Below, one piece after another: positions 41,662 through 54,235 of a DNA stretch of 64,000 nucleotides (positions are counted from its first letter, which is position 1; each line of letters begins with the position of its first letter). This stretch comes from Dysidea avara. Lineage: Eukaryota; Porifera; Demospongiae; Dictyoceratida; Dysideidae. A program made the position numbers and the translations under genes. The stretch spans positions 8,085,277-8,149,276 of the forward strand of contig NC_089281.1 of assembly GCF_963678975.1 (NCBI RefSeq), written 5' to 3'. The notes below the pieces were generated by a model. The model saw nothing but the letters and a program-made list of their open reading frames with translations. It did no database searches and was not told the origin of the DNA.

Positions 41662-42839
41662 GGACGAAGAGGAGCAACAGCGAGACGCACTCTGGTGGAT
41701 TAAGGAAAAACAAGCACTCGAGCAACAACTAGCAGAAAAGGATAAAGAAATAACAACGGTGAAATCACGTAATTACGACTTACTCAAACAGGTGGAGGAG
41801 CTTACCCAAAAGTTACAAAAGGTGGGCGCTTATTTTGTCGTTGAAGCCATTTTATAGATTAAATTTAGTTTTTTTTTGTTGTTGACTTATTGAGCTTTGA
41901 ACTCACTAATCGAAGCACTGTATGTGTTATTAGAGTGCTGGCTTGTCCAAGAAGCCACAAAGAAAAGCAAAGCAAAAGCACAAAACAGACAAGACCACCA
42001 CTGGAGGCAGTGGTACAGGCAAACTGTCAACAGAGTCAGCAACTGTTAGCAGTTCAAAGATCAGCATAGCTGAAGACCCAGAACAGTTTTATAAAGTAAT
42101 GAGATTTTTACTGTCTGTTTACTTGGTGGTATTGTTCTAGGAGATTGCTGAAAGATTTCCAAAGATTGCACTGTCTGCTGTTCTCAATGCTGAGAAACGA
42201 TTTGTTGAAGCAGACAGCAATGGCGATGGGGTGAGCCAGACACTGGACCGTCTATAGGAATCCTTCTTGTGAGGATGTGCTCTGCACCATTGAGCCCACT
42301 GGATAACCAATGTGTGACCTAATCCATCTGCAAAGCTTCTTCATGCAGTTGGGGTCAAGAAGTTGGACTGTAGGATCCTAGCATGATATAATGTATTAGT
42401 GACAGAACAATAAAATCAGGTCCAATTTGGTAACAAAAACAGATTTTATGTTGTGAACGTTTTTACCTTTAAAGGAGATTTTGGTCTATACCAAACCATT
42501 GTCTTATGTAAATTAGTGTGTTTTATGCTAGCAGAGGTCATTCTGTGTGTTCCCATATAGACAATTGATGCAGATGAGCTTGAAAAGATGTTAGACCAAA
42601 GCGGGTTGCTATTTAGCAAGAAACAGGCACAAGAAATCTTAGCTACCATAGATATGGATGATACAGGGACGCTGGATTTTATGGAATGTCTGGAGGTACA
42701 AGTCACACAACTAATTGTGTAATTTGCTATAGATACTGCTCAGGTCATTGACAAGATCACTCAAAACAGAGCCACAAATTTACCACAGGTCTTGACAACC
42801 TCAACAGAAGTTAGATCACACCTTTGCACCATTCAATGA
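41660..42839 (+). CDS. Coiled-coil and EF-hand calcium-binding protein, not assigned
   Basis: Five exons: 41660-41821, 41934-42095, 42141-42230, 42561-42695, 42744-42839; all in phase 0, 214 residues. Residues 1-54 are a charged coiled coil (WWIKEKQALEQQLAEKDKE), followed by a Lys/Ser/Thr-rich linker. Residues about 125-180 are an EF-hand pair: DSNGDGTIDADE is a canonical loop, and DMDDTGTLDFME is a second with Thr at position 5. A TGA lies in frame two codons before the ATG, so the start cannot be further upstream without splicing. I do not recognise the family; the EF pair resembles calmodulin-type sensors. The exact acceptor of exon 5 is uncertain. Confidence 0.75.
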
Positions 42840-43062
42840 CCTTATCAACACCTTACAATACTACCATCAACATCTATTGTCACCAACCCTGTTGATAACC
42901 ATGACTTGATAATGAAAATAATTTTTATATGTACCTGATCACTTATTTTTGATTTACACATGACTTTACAACTACATTACATGAAAAATACTGCTGGTAA
43001 TATATAAAATTTAAGATGCTGTTAAAAAAACACTGTTCGATGAGTAGGTTGGAGAAATGTTA

Positions 43063-43985
43063 TCACACTTTGGCACCAATGCAGTTATGTTCTTTGAGGA
43101 TTGCTTCCAGTTTTTCTTTTTCCTGTGCTAGCTTTCTTATTTCAGCCTGTAAGCCATCATTAGTTTCTGAATATTCCTCGTATTCCTAAATTTTTTTAAT
43201 AAAAAAAACAACATGATATTTGTCTCAAACATGATTTGTGATTTTGTCTCACCTGTCGAATTTTGATACTCTCTTCCTTTCTCTTCACACGACATTTTTC
43301 TGCTGCCCTCTTATTTTTTTCTCGTTTCATTAATAATTTCTGCTTTTCTGATGGGCACAGCAGGTCAGCCTATAAGATTACAAACAAGATTCATCACAGG
43401 ATAGGAAACGAACCGTACATAGTTTAAATTAACATCCTGTTACAGGAAATTGGCCACTTAAGATTAAAATAATTTTATGTACTTACGTTTATTCTCCTTT
43501 TCTTCAGTGGAGCTATGTCTTCGGCCATGTCAGATCTGCTGGGTTGTTGCATGCCTGGCGGCAGTATGATGCAAGCTTGTGGATGTGGTCTGGGCACCAT
43601 GTCCATTTCAGGAACGGAGGAATCGCAAGGTGCCATCGCCATTGCTGTAGTAGTAATGCCAGTAGAGCTGATCATTGTTCTCTCCAGGTCAAGCGATTGT
43701 GCGTAAGGTAGATTACCGCCTGGTACCTGCAAATCAACAGTAACACAATTAATTCAACTGAGAAGCTATATCAGAGCTTAGTAGCTAATACCAAGAGTAC
43801 ATAATATTATGTACTCTTGCTAATACTTGTATTACTATTAACACGCACAAATCATCCCTTACCTGTGCTGGAAGCTTTAGAGCGCTCAAGTGGTTTGTTA
43901 CTAGTGGAGAACTGCGATAATCGTCTACTTGGTGAATCGCTTCACCGGGACCCCAACCGTAGTGCTGTTGTTCGGAAAATGCCAT
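43063..43985 (-). CDS. bZIP transcription factor, ATF3/FOS/JDP2 type
   Basis: Four exons in phase 0: 43863-43985, 43487-43726, 43253-43369, 43063-43185; 200 residues. The basic region KREKNKRAAEKCRVKRKEE carries the N-x7-R DNA-contact pattern (N..A..CR) of AP-1/ATF factors. The adjoining zipper EYEEYSETNDGLQAEIRKLAQ continues to LEAIL across the next exon. The N-terminal half is Pro/Met/Ser-rich with a KKRR patch before the intron. Splitting of the basic region from the zipper by an intron (after IKIRQ) is also seen in FOS/ATF3 genes. Family position among ATF3, FOS, JDP2 and BATF is not settled. Known role of the group: homo- or heterodimers on TRE/CRE sites in stress and growth responses. 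Confidence 0.85.
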
Positions 43986-44159
43986 TGAAACCCGATTACT
44001 CTGGTTAATATCTCTATATCAGTGAATTTGTGGGCTATCTGTCGAATGCTCAAGCTGTGAGATAATGCTCCCTTTTATACCAGCAGGAGCGGAACTAACT
44101 ATGGTTATCACAGCAACCGGAAGACGATCGTAAAGTATGTGAACTACGAAACTACAGCT

Positions 44160-44212
44160 TGTGCGTCATCGCACGCGCAAAACGTGTAATTCGATAATTG
44201 TGCGTCACATGA
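44160..44212. promoter_or_regulatory. Two TGACGCA (CRE/AP-1-like) sites upstream of the bZIP gene
   Basis: The minus strand reads TGACGCA at about 44162-44168 and again at about 44201-44207, 177-222 bp upstream of the bZIP ATG. These resemble the half-CRE sites bound by ATF/AP-1 dimers. Autoregulation is known for ATF3 and FOS; here it is inferred. Confidence 0.4.
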
Positions 44213-44254
44213 TTAAAGGGCAGTTCACATTACAACCATAGATTCCAGCACATT

Positions 44255-47200
44255 CTAGATCTCTTCTAGTCTCATCACAAGAGTTCTCCATTGTTCTAAC
44301 CACTGGTTGATATTCATTCCTTGCTGTGTGAGCCATGGTACTAAAACTTGAGCTGGCTGTGTCCACCTAAAATGTTGAAAGATTTTTTACAGTAAGGAAA
44401 TGGGTGATAGGATATACTAACCAGTCCCCAATGGAGGCCTTGATATCATCACACTGCTGAATAGCACTGTGTGTCCTGTTGAGTTGATTATGTAACTGAG
44501 GAAGTATTACTAATTGTGTATGTTGGTTGATTTCCTCCATGAACTTGCTATGAACTGTATGAAGGGGCAACGAGAGGGTCAACGTCAACAAATTTAATAT
44601 TCAAGACACACACATGCAGCATAGCTTAAATATTTTGAGGGGCAATACTTTCAAGGTTGAGCAATAAAATTTTGGCAGATTTGCAAACAGTTCCAAAATG
44701 TATTAGCTGCTATAATGGAGTTCAAGGATAAACTTTTCGCTGTAAACCCCCAAATCCTTGAAATCAGCAAAAATTTCTTCCTCAAAATATAGCACTCATA
44801 CACACAAAGCAAAGCCTTTGGCACAGTCATCCCTAAACATTGTTCACCCATCACTTTGAATGTCACCCACTACATGAGATGAGGACAGTTGGTACTACAC
44901 TCTACACACACTACACACATGCCCACATACCTTCTAATAAACTGGTATCCACTCTTACTTCATTCACACAAAGTTCTCTTTCCTTTAACTCTTTTCTTAA
45001 CTCATCAGCTACATGGAAACAAAGTGCTACAAAGCTCCAAAGAAGACTAACAAGGATAAATTATTCAAATGTACCACAGAACATAAAAGATATTTTTAAT
45101 TCAAATTCCTTAAACATTACACAGAATTTGAAATTACACAACTCACTTTTCTCCAGAAGTTCGACCACTTTCTCCAACATCAACTCATGCCTTTGGTAGC
45201 TATGACAACCCAATGCTTCACACACCAAACCAACCCTTTTTAAAAATCAATCAAAAAAATTATTTGATGTGCTAACAACTGTTAAGATACAGAATCCATA
45301 TAATTTAAAAACTGCATGGTGACTAGAAACAGGAGCTCATCAAGTCTTCGGACTTGATGAGCTCCTGCTAGAAAATATGACTAAACAATTAGTGGATCTT
45401 GAAAAATACTAGTATTTTTATGTGTCTGTTTTGTACAGCAATATCAACAGCAAAATATTACATGTATATACATTCACATAAATATAAACAGCAAACATTT
45501 TTATTACAGATAAAATAAAATTAATGCAAATTTAATTTCAAAGCCTAACACAAAATTGTGGTTTTAAACTATTAAACCAGAGAAACCACTAGTAAAATGT
45601 TCAAAGACAAAATTATCATGGTTCAAAGCCATAGAGAGACAGATAAAAGTGGTAGAGGTTACCTGTTTAATTCATGATGGGGTAACTGCTGTAGCTTCAA
45701 CTTGCTAAGGATGACTGCTTCATGGTCTGGATTGTCCTTTAGTTGGTCAGCAGACACCACCAGTGACACATGTTGTGACATAACCTTCTGTTGTGCATAA
45801 GATATCACCTATATGATGTCAGACAGGATATTTGTACGTAGCACTTGCATAATGTGTAGTGTATATATCTGTGCTGTGTGAGAGAACACGAGTGTGCGCT
45901 GAGTTATAAACATGTACATACATACCTATGCCAAATATAAAACAAACCAAACTTACCTCTCGTCGCTGCTTAAGCAACTGTTGTTTAGCATCAGAGTTGT
46001 GCCTCACCAGTTGGTGGATCTTGTCTTGTTTCATTCCCTATCAACAACATCAGCATATCTCTGACAGTGCATGTCAACCACTGATAGATTTTATTACATA
46101 CTTGCTGGTCTGTGTGTATGTGTGCGTGTGCACAGTACACATCTCCACACTTATTAACAGCAAATAAACATTTAGCAGATCATTCTGATAATTGTGATGT
46201 GGTCTAATCAAATACCAAACTGCTTATTTTAACACTACACTGCCATTTTACTGTGGTCAAGATTTGACGTAAACAATTGCTTCATTCGGTCTAATGGCAG
46301 GTAAATAAACAAACCACCTTCCCATGATAGTTTACAACTAAAAAAAAAATTTGGTAGACTCCCTTGTTTGATAAAGTCTTCCTGCTTGATGAAGTATGTT
46401 TATACACCTAACAAAACTGACCACTGCAAGCTTGTATGTTTGTTTGTTTATTTATTGAGGAAAATATGCATCGATTGTTTGTTTGTTACAACAGACAGGA
46501 AATGCTTTATAGATGATGTAAGTATGCTTGTGCCTTGTAAACACATGTAATTTCAAGATCATAAAATTCACAGTGTCAGATAGTTTTACAATGCCCAATT
46601 TAGGGATGCAATGGACCCTTGAATGGGCTTTGTTTTGCAGGTGGTTGAAATAGACAGGTGGATTAACTACTGAATAAGGAAGAGGGGAGAATTCCTACTT
46701 CACAGCTGGTGCTACTCTGTATACAGGTGGTGACTACAACAGGTTCCACCATCACATATACTTAGAAAAATAATATCCACAGACCTTCAAAAAACTTGCA
46801 ATTGTACGCATACCACAGCTATATTATATTACTCACTGTGCGGTCAGTATATTCTTGTATTCTCTGACTTTTCTGTTGTAATTGTTGTAGAAGAGTTTGT
46901 TTTTTATCGCATGAGGCACGAAGGGCATGCTCACTCAACAGGAGTGCTTGCAAGGCAGCCCTGCTACCTGCCAATTCACGGTCCAATTTCACCCGAGTTC
47001 TATATAATTTGGTACATTAATTTTACATGATATAAATTCATTTTTGATACCTGGCTAATTTCAGCAAGGTTGGTCGGGCCTGGTAGTGCTTCCCAAGTAG
47101 TTGGTTAACCTGCTGTTGTAACAAGACTAGTTTCTGTTGTGCATCTTGTGTCGTTTGCTGAAATTGTTTGATGCTTTGTGAATGTGTGACATGATCTTTC

Positions 47201-50200
47201 TGAGCCTCCTAAGCACACAATTTAGAGGGGATACTATACATGAGGGAATAGAGAAGTGAGGTGTCACCTTAACATGAAACTGGATGGCTTGTAGCAGTGA
47301 TGGTTGAGTGGATATGTCTTTGAGCTCTCCACTGTTTGTCTGACACTGAAATCTTTGTGACAAACAAGTGTAAAGTACATGTATACATGAAGTACATCTA
47401 TAAATCCTCCCCTCTCCTACACACAACATATACACATATTACACTACTGTACCAGCACACCACATATTTTACAACATGCAATTGACACATAATCACAAAT
47501 ATGTGTGCCTGCTACATCACAACACACTCACAATAGTGACAGACATACCCACACTAGCACACCAAAATATACATAAACATACACACCTTCATACTATGAA
47601 AGCCATACACAAACACATGGTTACACACCTATAGCATTAATACACACACATAAAAAACACTGCTGGAAACTCACACACACTTTAATTGCTGAGTATCTCT
47701 TTGCAGGTCAATATCAGAAGTATCCTTCCTCAGTTGCTGTCCAGTCTCCACGGCAATATCACACAATGACCACAAGATGTCCCTGATACTATGGTTGCCA
47801 AGAAGTTGCTAAGCATCAACCACAAATGTATGCATAAGTAATTGAACAATTATCATGGTTTCTTAAACATTTTCTCTGAACAGGGTAGGTAAACAAAGGT
47901 ACAGAATTCACAAGAAAGAACTTGACTTCTCCCAAGTACCACCATTAGTGGTCTTGACAAAACTGCCTCCTCAGAAAACCAATTACTGTGCATAGTGAGG
48001 TCATCTTACATCATTGTACTCTCACCTCCACACTGGTCCAAGCTCTTTCCTTTGCCTTCTGTACCAGTGACCTAAAGTGACATCCACAAACATAATAAAC
48101 ATCATTGTCAGCAAACAGCAGTTGTGGTGTGGGCAGTTGAAATACACTTTAATGTTTAGTGGTCTGGGTGCTTTGTTAATGATGGATACAGGGGTAATTA
48201 CTATGTTCCTTTGGTGTCCAATAATAATTATATTTATAGGGTGTTGTATAAGATTTTCATTGAGTGCAATTGTGTAGCATATAAGGTCTTGACGCCTCTA
48301 CAATACGAACTCATTGGAGGGAATTTTTTTTTACTTGACTGATGTAAAATAGTTTTATTTAGTACATAGAATTTAAATTAATCATCTGACTATTTTTTGA
48401 TTTGTTATTTTGTGTAAGTGTATTGACAAATTTACACTTCGTTTAGCAACCACTGGACTACCTCATTATACATTATAATGGCCATGTCATTCAAACATAG
48501 CTAAGGTGTACTTCACTATCCCATTAAGCTCATTATAGTGAAGAGGTTTCAAAGTTTAAACACAGCTAAAGTGCATTTCATAACCTCATTAAAAGACCAC
48601 CTCATTACTGATTTTTGGGCCTGCTGCCATATTGTTTTTGCATTTGTATCCATTGTTCTAGTCAGCCAGCTTTGTTGTCCTAGCCCATTATGTTGGTCTG
48701 GTGACAAACACTGAAGTTTTAGGCCCTACAGCATTTTTATTTTCTGACTAATCAGATGCTTTAATTCAGCTACAGTGGGTGGGATCTGGGCATGAGACTA
48801 AGGCCATATTAATAAATATGGTTTCAATGTACTGAAAAATAAATATATGAATTAAGAATTTTCAAGGGATGTAGATCTCATGAATTTCACAAACCACAAG
48901 TAATGTTTAGGGCATAACCCACCATCTGATAGACACTAATATTACACAACACACACACACACATACACACACAAAGAGTGATAATTCTCTGGAGCACTAA
49001 ACTTGGTGACATTTTTGTATTCCACCAATTTTTTTAGTTAATATCTTTGGAGTGTACACCACAAAGTAGTGTATGATATTTCTCACTTGTCAGAATCACT
49101 TTCTCCAAGAACACACAACAGCTGTTTGACACATGATAAAGCATCTCTCACTACATGCTACCAAAAATGACGTGAAACAATATACCGTGTCATGACATAA
49201 TAATGCTCACCATGGTAACAGACTCCAAATGCTGTGTAGCTCCATGTCCAGTCATTACATAAGACACATCATTATGGTCTGCCTTGCAGCTACAGTAATT
49301 GTGATAAATGAATAGGCTATAATTATGTGATGGAATCTGCAAAACTTGATACTGTTTCTAACAAAAATTCTAAAATTTAGGAATAGTACTAATAAGGCAA
49401 TATGGGGTCATGAGTGATTGTTGGCAGATTGTAAAATTGAAAACTTGAATATATTGTGGTTTCTAACAATAGTTTAAACACATTTTGTTAATTTTAGTCC
49501 ATGTTAGGACATAATTTATGCAGAATCCTGAAAATAATACCTCTCAATAACAGTAAGAGTATATAACAGAAACCTTAGGCCCAAATTTTCAGTGCTCCAA
49601 TTTTACCCATATTAGGAGATAAAAACTACCAAGGCTCACTGTCTTCAAATTAGGTTTAGCATGAACACATACAAAGCGTTCCATAGGTACCACAGCACTT
49701 CACAACTTTGCAGATCTCTTTGAGAACAACTTTTAACTACCATCAGTTGGTAACTAAACTAAATGACGTCCACACAAGCAAGTTATGGTATCCATAAGAT
49801 ACTACATAACAATAGAAAATTTCTAATTTTCCTTGTACTTGTTTGTTTAACATAACCATGATTAATGAACCTGTGACAAAGGTAAGTCCCATTTTTTATG
49901 TACTGCAGTATGCCAAAAAGGCATCTGTAGGGTTGAAGCAATGTCTAACAGTGAAGCCTATAGTCTTAGCTGTTATTGGTCTGAAGGAATCAATCAGTCA
50001 AAAAGTCAGCAGAAAATTCTACTGAATAAAACATTTCGTAGCAACTTATTGGAAGCATTTCAGGTCACACTGAAAGCACTTTTGGGCTTGACTATACCTA
50101 TCCAATACTGCCAAGGTGTATTGTGAAGCTGGTTTCTGTTCAATATTTTTTGTGAGAAAGTGCAAACCCCTGTATGATAAAAGGGCATAGATATTAAGCG

Positions 50201-53200
50201 GTACAAGTACAACCAGGTTTGACAAGATTTAGTTCATCCCAACATCTTATTTCTAAACAATTAGCTGATCCAGACATCATTCCCAGTGTCATATAAGCTC
50301 AATGGTCAAACCTGAAATTTTCCACACTGTTCTTAAAGTGGAACTTCTCTAACAGACACCTTTGGAAAAAATTGGGCCAATTATAGAAGTTTTCCTCCTT
50401 CAGAGGTAAAAAATGGGTACCAATTTTATAGATTTTTTTTTCCTAATGTGGAGTTTGCTAAAAAGTTTCACACTGTAGTAATAAAATAGTTGTGGAGGCT
50501 CACAGGATGTATGTTAGGAAACACGTGTAACCACTTAAGTAAATTTCCACTGGGTTCAACAGGACATTATAAAAAATATTTTTCTACAAAAGGAAGTCGC
50601 TTACTAATAATAGAAAATTCCTAACAGAGGTCATACAAGGTGGCCAACTCAACCCATGCATTGCCTGCTTTTGACTTCCTACAACTACACTGCCATTTGA
50701 GTAGGTGTTTTAATTTGTAAGGGTCTTGTTAAATGCATTAATATGATACAAAAATGTGCAGCATAATTATTTCTCAAAAGTAGACATCTCTTGACAACTG
50801 GATGTCTGTTTGTTCATGGTCCAGTCATTCAAGTTAACACAGTTTTAGATCTTCCAAAGACAGGAGACCTCTCTGATAAGGACATGCTACAAGGTATTTG
50901 GAAAGATTATAAAACCCTGCTCAAGTGTCCACATTAACAGGTTCACTTGTACACTATAGCAGTCACTACATACAAGAGGTATACTAATATGATACTGGAT
51001 GACCTGTACTGCTACTATAGTAGCAGTACATAGTAGTAGTTAAGCTGTTATAGCCTGTTATAGCCAGCTATAACAGGCTATAACAGGCTATAACAGCTTA
51101 AGCTTACATAACAGCTTACATAGTAGTCACTGCTACTATGTAAGCTGGCTATAACAGAAGCTGTACATCCACCAGCTACGTAGCTGTACTATACAGGGTT
51201 TGGTATAATTATATGGTTTGTCAGGCACAAGTATTTCAAGTATTTCACCTGGTCAAGAACTTGTTATGTAGTGTTATTCTTTGTTGGTACTCCTGGATCA
51301 CCTGACACAACTGATCACATGATCTCTGTTGCCCGGACAACAGGCTACACCTGGTCATCAACTCGGCACCGCCGTCATGATGGATCACATGATCCCTCTC
51401 TGGAATGAAATATGCACCACAAAATTCATAACATGTTAAATATACGAACACAAACCTAATGATGAAATTTTTGCATGAAGATGATCAATCTCTGCGTCTC
51501 TCAACCGGATCCCATTCTGAAGAGAACCTAGCTCTCTAGCAAGCTTATTCCTTTGCTCCAAAAGCAACTGCCTTTCATCATCATTTCTGTCCACTGCTAA
51601 AGGCACTGTTGAAGAATGACTAACAAAATGTTAAGGGAGTGTCTTGGAGTGACATCAGAAGTTGTCATCACTTAATAACTCATTAAACAAATTGCTCTAC
51701 ATATCACATATCAACTCTATGACTCATTTCCTGTGTGTAATGAAATGCAGACACTACCTGAAGCCTTGCATGTGAATATTATTGAATAAACGTGCAGCTA
51801 TTATGGCAACTACAACAGTTTTACTAACCGCCAATTAGTGTGATGTGTTAATGTGATAAACTGCAGTGATTAACTGGCCATAACAATGTTTAGTAACTAT
51901 GAGATTATATACATAAACACACATGGCTTATATTATTATTATTTAACTAACCAGCTGGTGACATTAATTAAATTGAAGCCATTTTATTATGGATCTTATT
52001 GGAAAAATCTATTGAGGATCAGCACACTAAAATAAAAAGTTGTTAATCCATGAGCACTTCATTCCATTGCTTGTGTACATGTGACAATAAACAGAACATG
52101 TTTGGCCAAGTGGTTACAATAAGAGGAGGCTAGTAACGTGTCATCAAACACAAAATATTCTAATGTGGTTCTCAGAGGCCTTCTTTCAGCTCTGCTGCAA
52201 CACTTTGTGTGGCTTTCCTAACTAAGAAACATCTGCATACTTCTAATGAATGTGACAAAAGGACTACATAATAACGACACCAATTTCAAGCACCATGCTT
52301 GGTTGTGTGATTACAAGTAGCAATACATCATGTATGACACATCTTCCGAGTTAAAATCAAAGAAGCTTTAGCAGTACTTTTTGGTCAATTATAAGTCCAC
52401 TTTCAACTATGCATATAAGCTCACTTAAATTTGGCTTAAAATAAAAGGTACTAGACTACTTGGTAAAAGTATTAGGCATCCACCAGAACTGTAAAAGAGG
52501 AATTGTATGGGTCAATATGTCTGTGATTCCCATCTTATCCTTTTTCTGGTTAAGCTGGCTATAACAGGATACACTTGTACATTGAACCAATAGGATTTAC
52601 TGTTGATTGAACCTATGCCCTGTCTTCTCTCCTTTCATTAGAAACTGTTGTAAACATATTAAATCACGTAGCAAATAGTAGTAAATCGCCTACATAGGAA
52701 CACATTATGGGCCTTTCTTGTAAAAAAAAACAACTGAAATTCCTACTGACAGTATAATGATTGACTGCCTTGTTGCTAGACAACTATGGTGTCTACAAGA
52801 CAAACACATTCAAAAGAAATACTGTTTACTATAAGCAAGTCAAAACAACACACTTAACCACAACACAGTCAGAGGAAGTTTACTATTGCTCATACAACCA
52901 AATAAAAACTGGTGTCTCCAAGGACATGATTAGCTATTGAGGGAATGGGAAATTAAACAGCAGCAGTAACTTTCAGGTGGCAGTTAAAACTAGTAAGCTT
53001 GGTATGTGTGTTTAAATATATGCTATGCATTTATCGGTAACATAGAAACAGAGGAAAGGTCTTGTCTCTGATACATTGGTGGTATGGAAACCACTTCTAA
53101 GATTCTTAAATATACAAGTTACGCATTGTGTGGATGAGTGTGTACACACGTGTAGTTCCATACAATACTTCATATACACATACAAGCTACCATTAAAGGA

Positions 53201-54235
53201 TACAGCAAAAGTGTGCCCCTCAAAGTAGCCACAGTCCTATACACACCATATAATACAAATCAACCAGCATGTGTGGCTAGATTGCCATATTATGGAACTG
53301 TAGTACATCTTCTACTTACACAGGATCATGAAATTTCACACTGGTGTATAGTGTACAATGACGAAATGCAACAGACAAGTGTACATGTCATAAGGATGTT
53401 GCATCACTTGTATAGATTTTTGTAAAGTGTGTCATCACATTCGATTCAGGCCAGGTAAACTCAATTACCATCCTATAGTATACGCTGGTAAAAATAAAGC
53501 TCCAACTAGTGTTCCACACTGCTATCAAGACAAAGCAGCTTGGTATCAAAGGATTACAATTTTTGGGAGAATAATCTCCAAGAGTACAACTTTGTGATTT
53601 TTTTTCTTTGGGCATTTATAGGGAACCCTTATGGAAATTTCAAAAATTAGCCACCCACAATAAAATACATCCCTTCATAATAATAACAGGCAAAGATGCC
53701 TATCACAGCAACACACACTAAGATATGGAGCATGTGATCTAGTAATGTACTATCCAACCTCATGCATGGGTACACAGACAGTCAGACAGGTAGGGGGCCA
53801 TGTCTACAGCAATTCTGCAATACACATTATCATCTTTGGCAACATGGCCTCACAATATAGTGGCACAGCCTTCAGTGAAATTCTCGTAGGAAGTTGTAAA
53901 ACTAGGTACAAGAGTCTCTATGGGGGACTTTTAACTATCACAAGTTTTGAAAATTGTATCACATCAAAAACATCCTCAGTAGTTGGGACTTAGGCCTAAT
54001 ATGATATAATACATACCTGGAAGGTTGCACATTGTTCACTACATTAAGCCAGAACTGTCCCAAGTCGCCTTGGCATAGTCTGTGGGAAACCAGAGGAATG
54101 ACATTCGCGCCGTGGAGCGAATTAATTAGAAACATACTGTTTCCAGTCCTGCGCAGTCATAGTACCAGCATAACCCATGACGTTAGTAGCCCAATGTTGT
54201 AACCTGCTACCATCCGAGGCTTCTGAGTTGTTCAT
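44255..54235 (-). CDS. HAUS5: HAUS augmin-like complex subunit 5
   Basis: Seventeen exons: 54138-54235, 54017-54079, 51456-51619, 51249-51399, 49211-49289, 49087-49157, 48026-48071, 47675-47808, 47268-47352, 47051-47208, 46837-46999, 45957-46037, 45663-45808, 45147-45235, 44931-45008, 44422-44554, 44255-44366. Phases close to 616 residues (human HAUS5 633). N-terminal LCQGDLGQFWLNVVNNV resembles the HAUS5 start. Long coiled coils follow (RQLLLEQRNKLARELGSLQ; QQKLVLLQQQVNQLLGKH). C-terminal DIKASIGDWWTQPAQVLVPW matches the conserved HAUS5 end. Known role: part of the eight-subunit augmin complex that recruits gamma-tubulin to spindle microtubules. The junction of exons 8 and 9 has two possible solutions. 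A short extra exon in intron 51620-54016 cannot be excluded, since the family's IRGNLLWY-like motif was not found. Confidence 0.85.
45330..45367. other. Perfect 17-bp hairpin with TTCG loop in HAUS5 intron 13
   Basis: CAGGAGCTCATCAAGTC, TTCG, then the exact inverted copy GACTTGATGAGCTCCTG. The loop is closed by C-G, giving the unusually stable C(UUCG)G tetraloop in RNA. Nothing around it looks like a transposon end. Confidence 0.9.
51006..51029. repeat. Perfect 24-bp palindrome
   Basis: GTACTGCTACTA followed directly by its own reverse complement TAGTAGCAGTAC. Part of the motif (ACTGCTACTATGTA) recurs at 51129. Confidence 0.9.
51041..51100. repeat. Inverted repeat, 24-bp perfect stem and 12-nt loop, with 12-bp direct repeats
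   Basis: The left arm 51041-51064 (TAAGCTGTTATAGC, then CTGTTATAGC) is an exact reverse complement of 51077-51100. The unit GGCTATAACA is itself repeated in tandem, and GGCTATAACAG recurs at 51147 and GGCTATAACAGG at 52557. Confidence 0.9.
51620..54016 (-). other. HAUS5 intron 2, 2.4 kb, no exon identified
   Basis: Searched for a short phase-2/2 exon that could carry the motif expected after NVQPS; none was convincing. A 12-bp copy of the GGCTATAACAGG motif lies at 52557. Otherwise AT-rich and unremarkable. Confidence 0.5.

Larger units (their letters stand above)
49290..51248 (-). other. HAUS5 intron 4, 2.0 kb, with a palindrome cluster
   Basis: AT-rich intron with the inverted repeats listed at 51006-51100. 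I see no exon or tRNA. Confidence 0.6.

Noticed and set aside
51006-51160. CRISPR-like array
   Set aside because: The repeats are short, contiguous and palindromic with no spacers, and the genome is an animal one.
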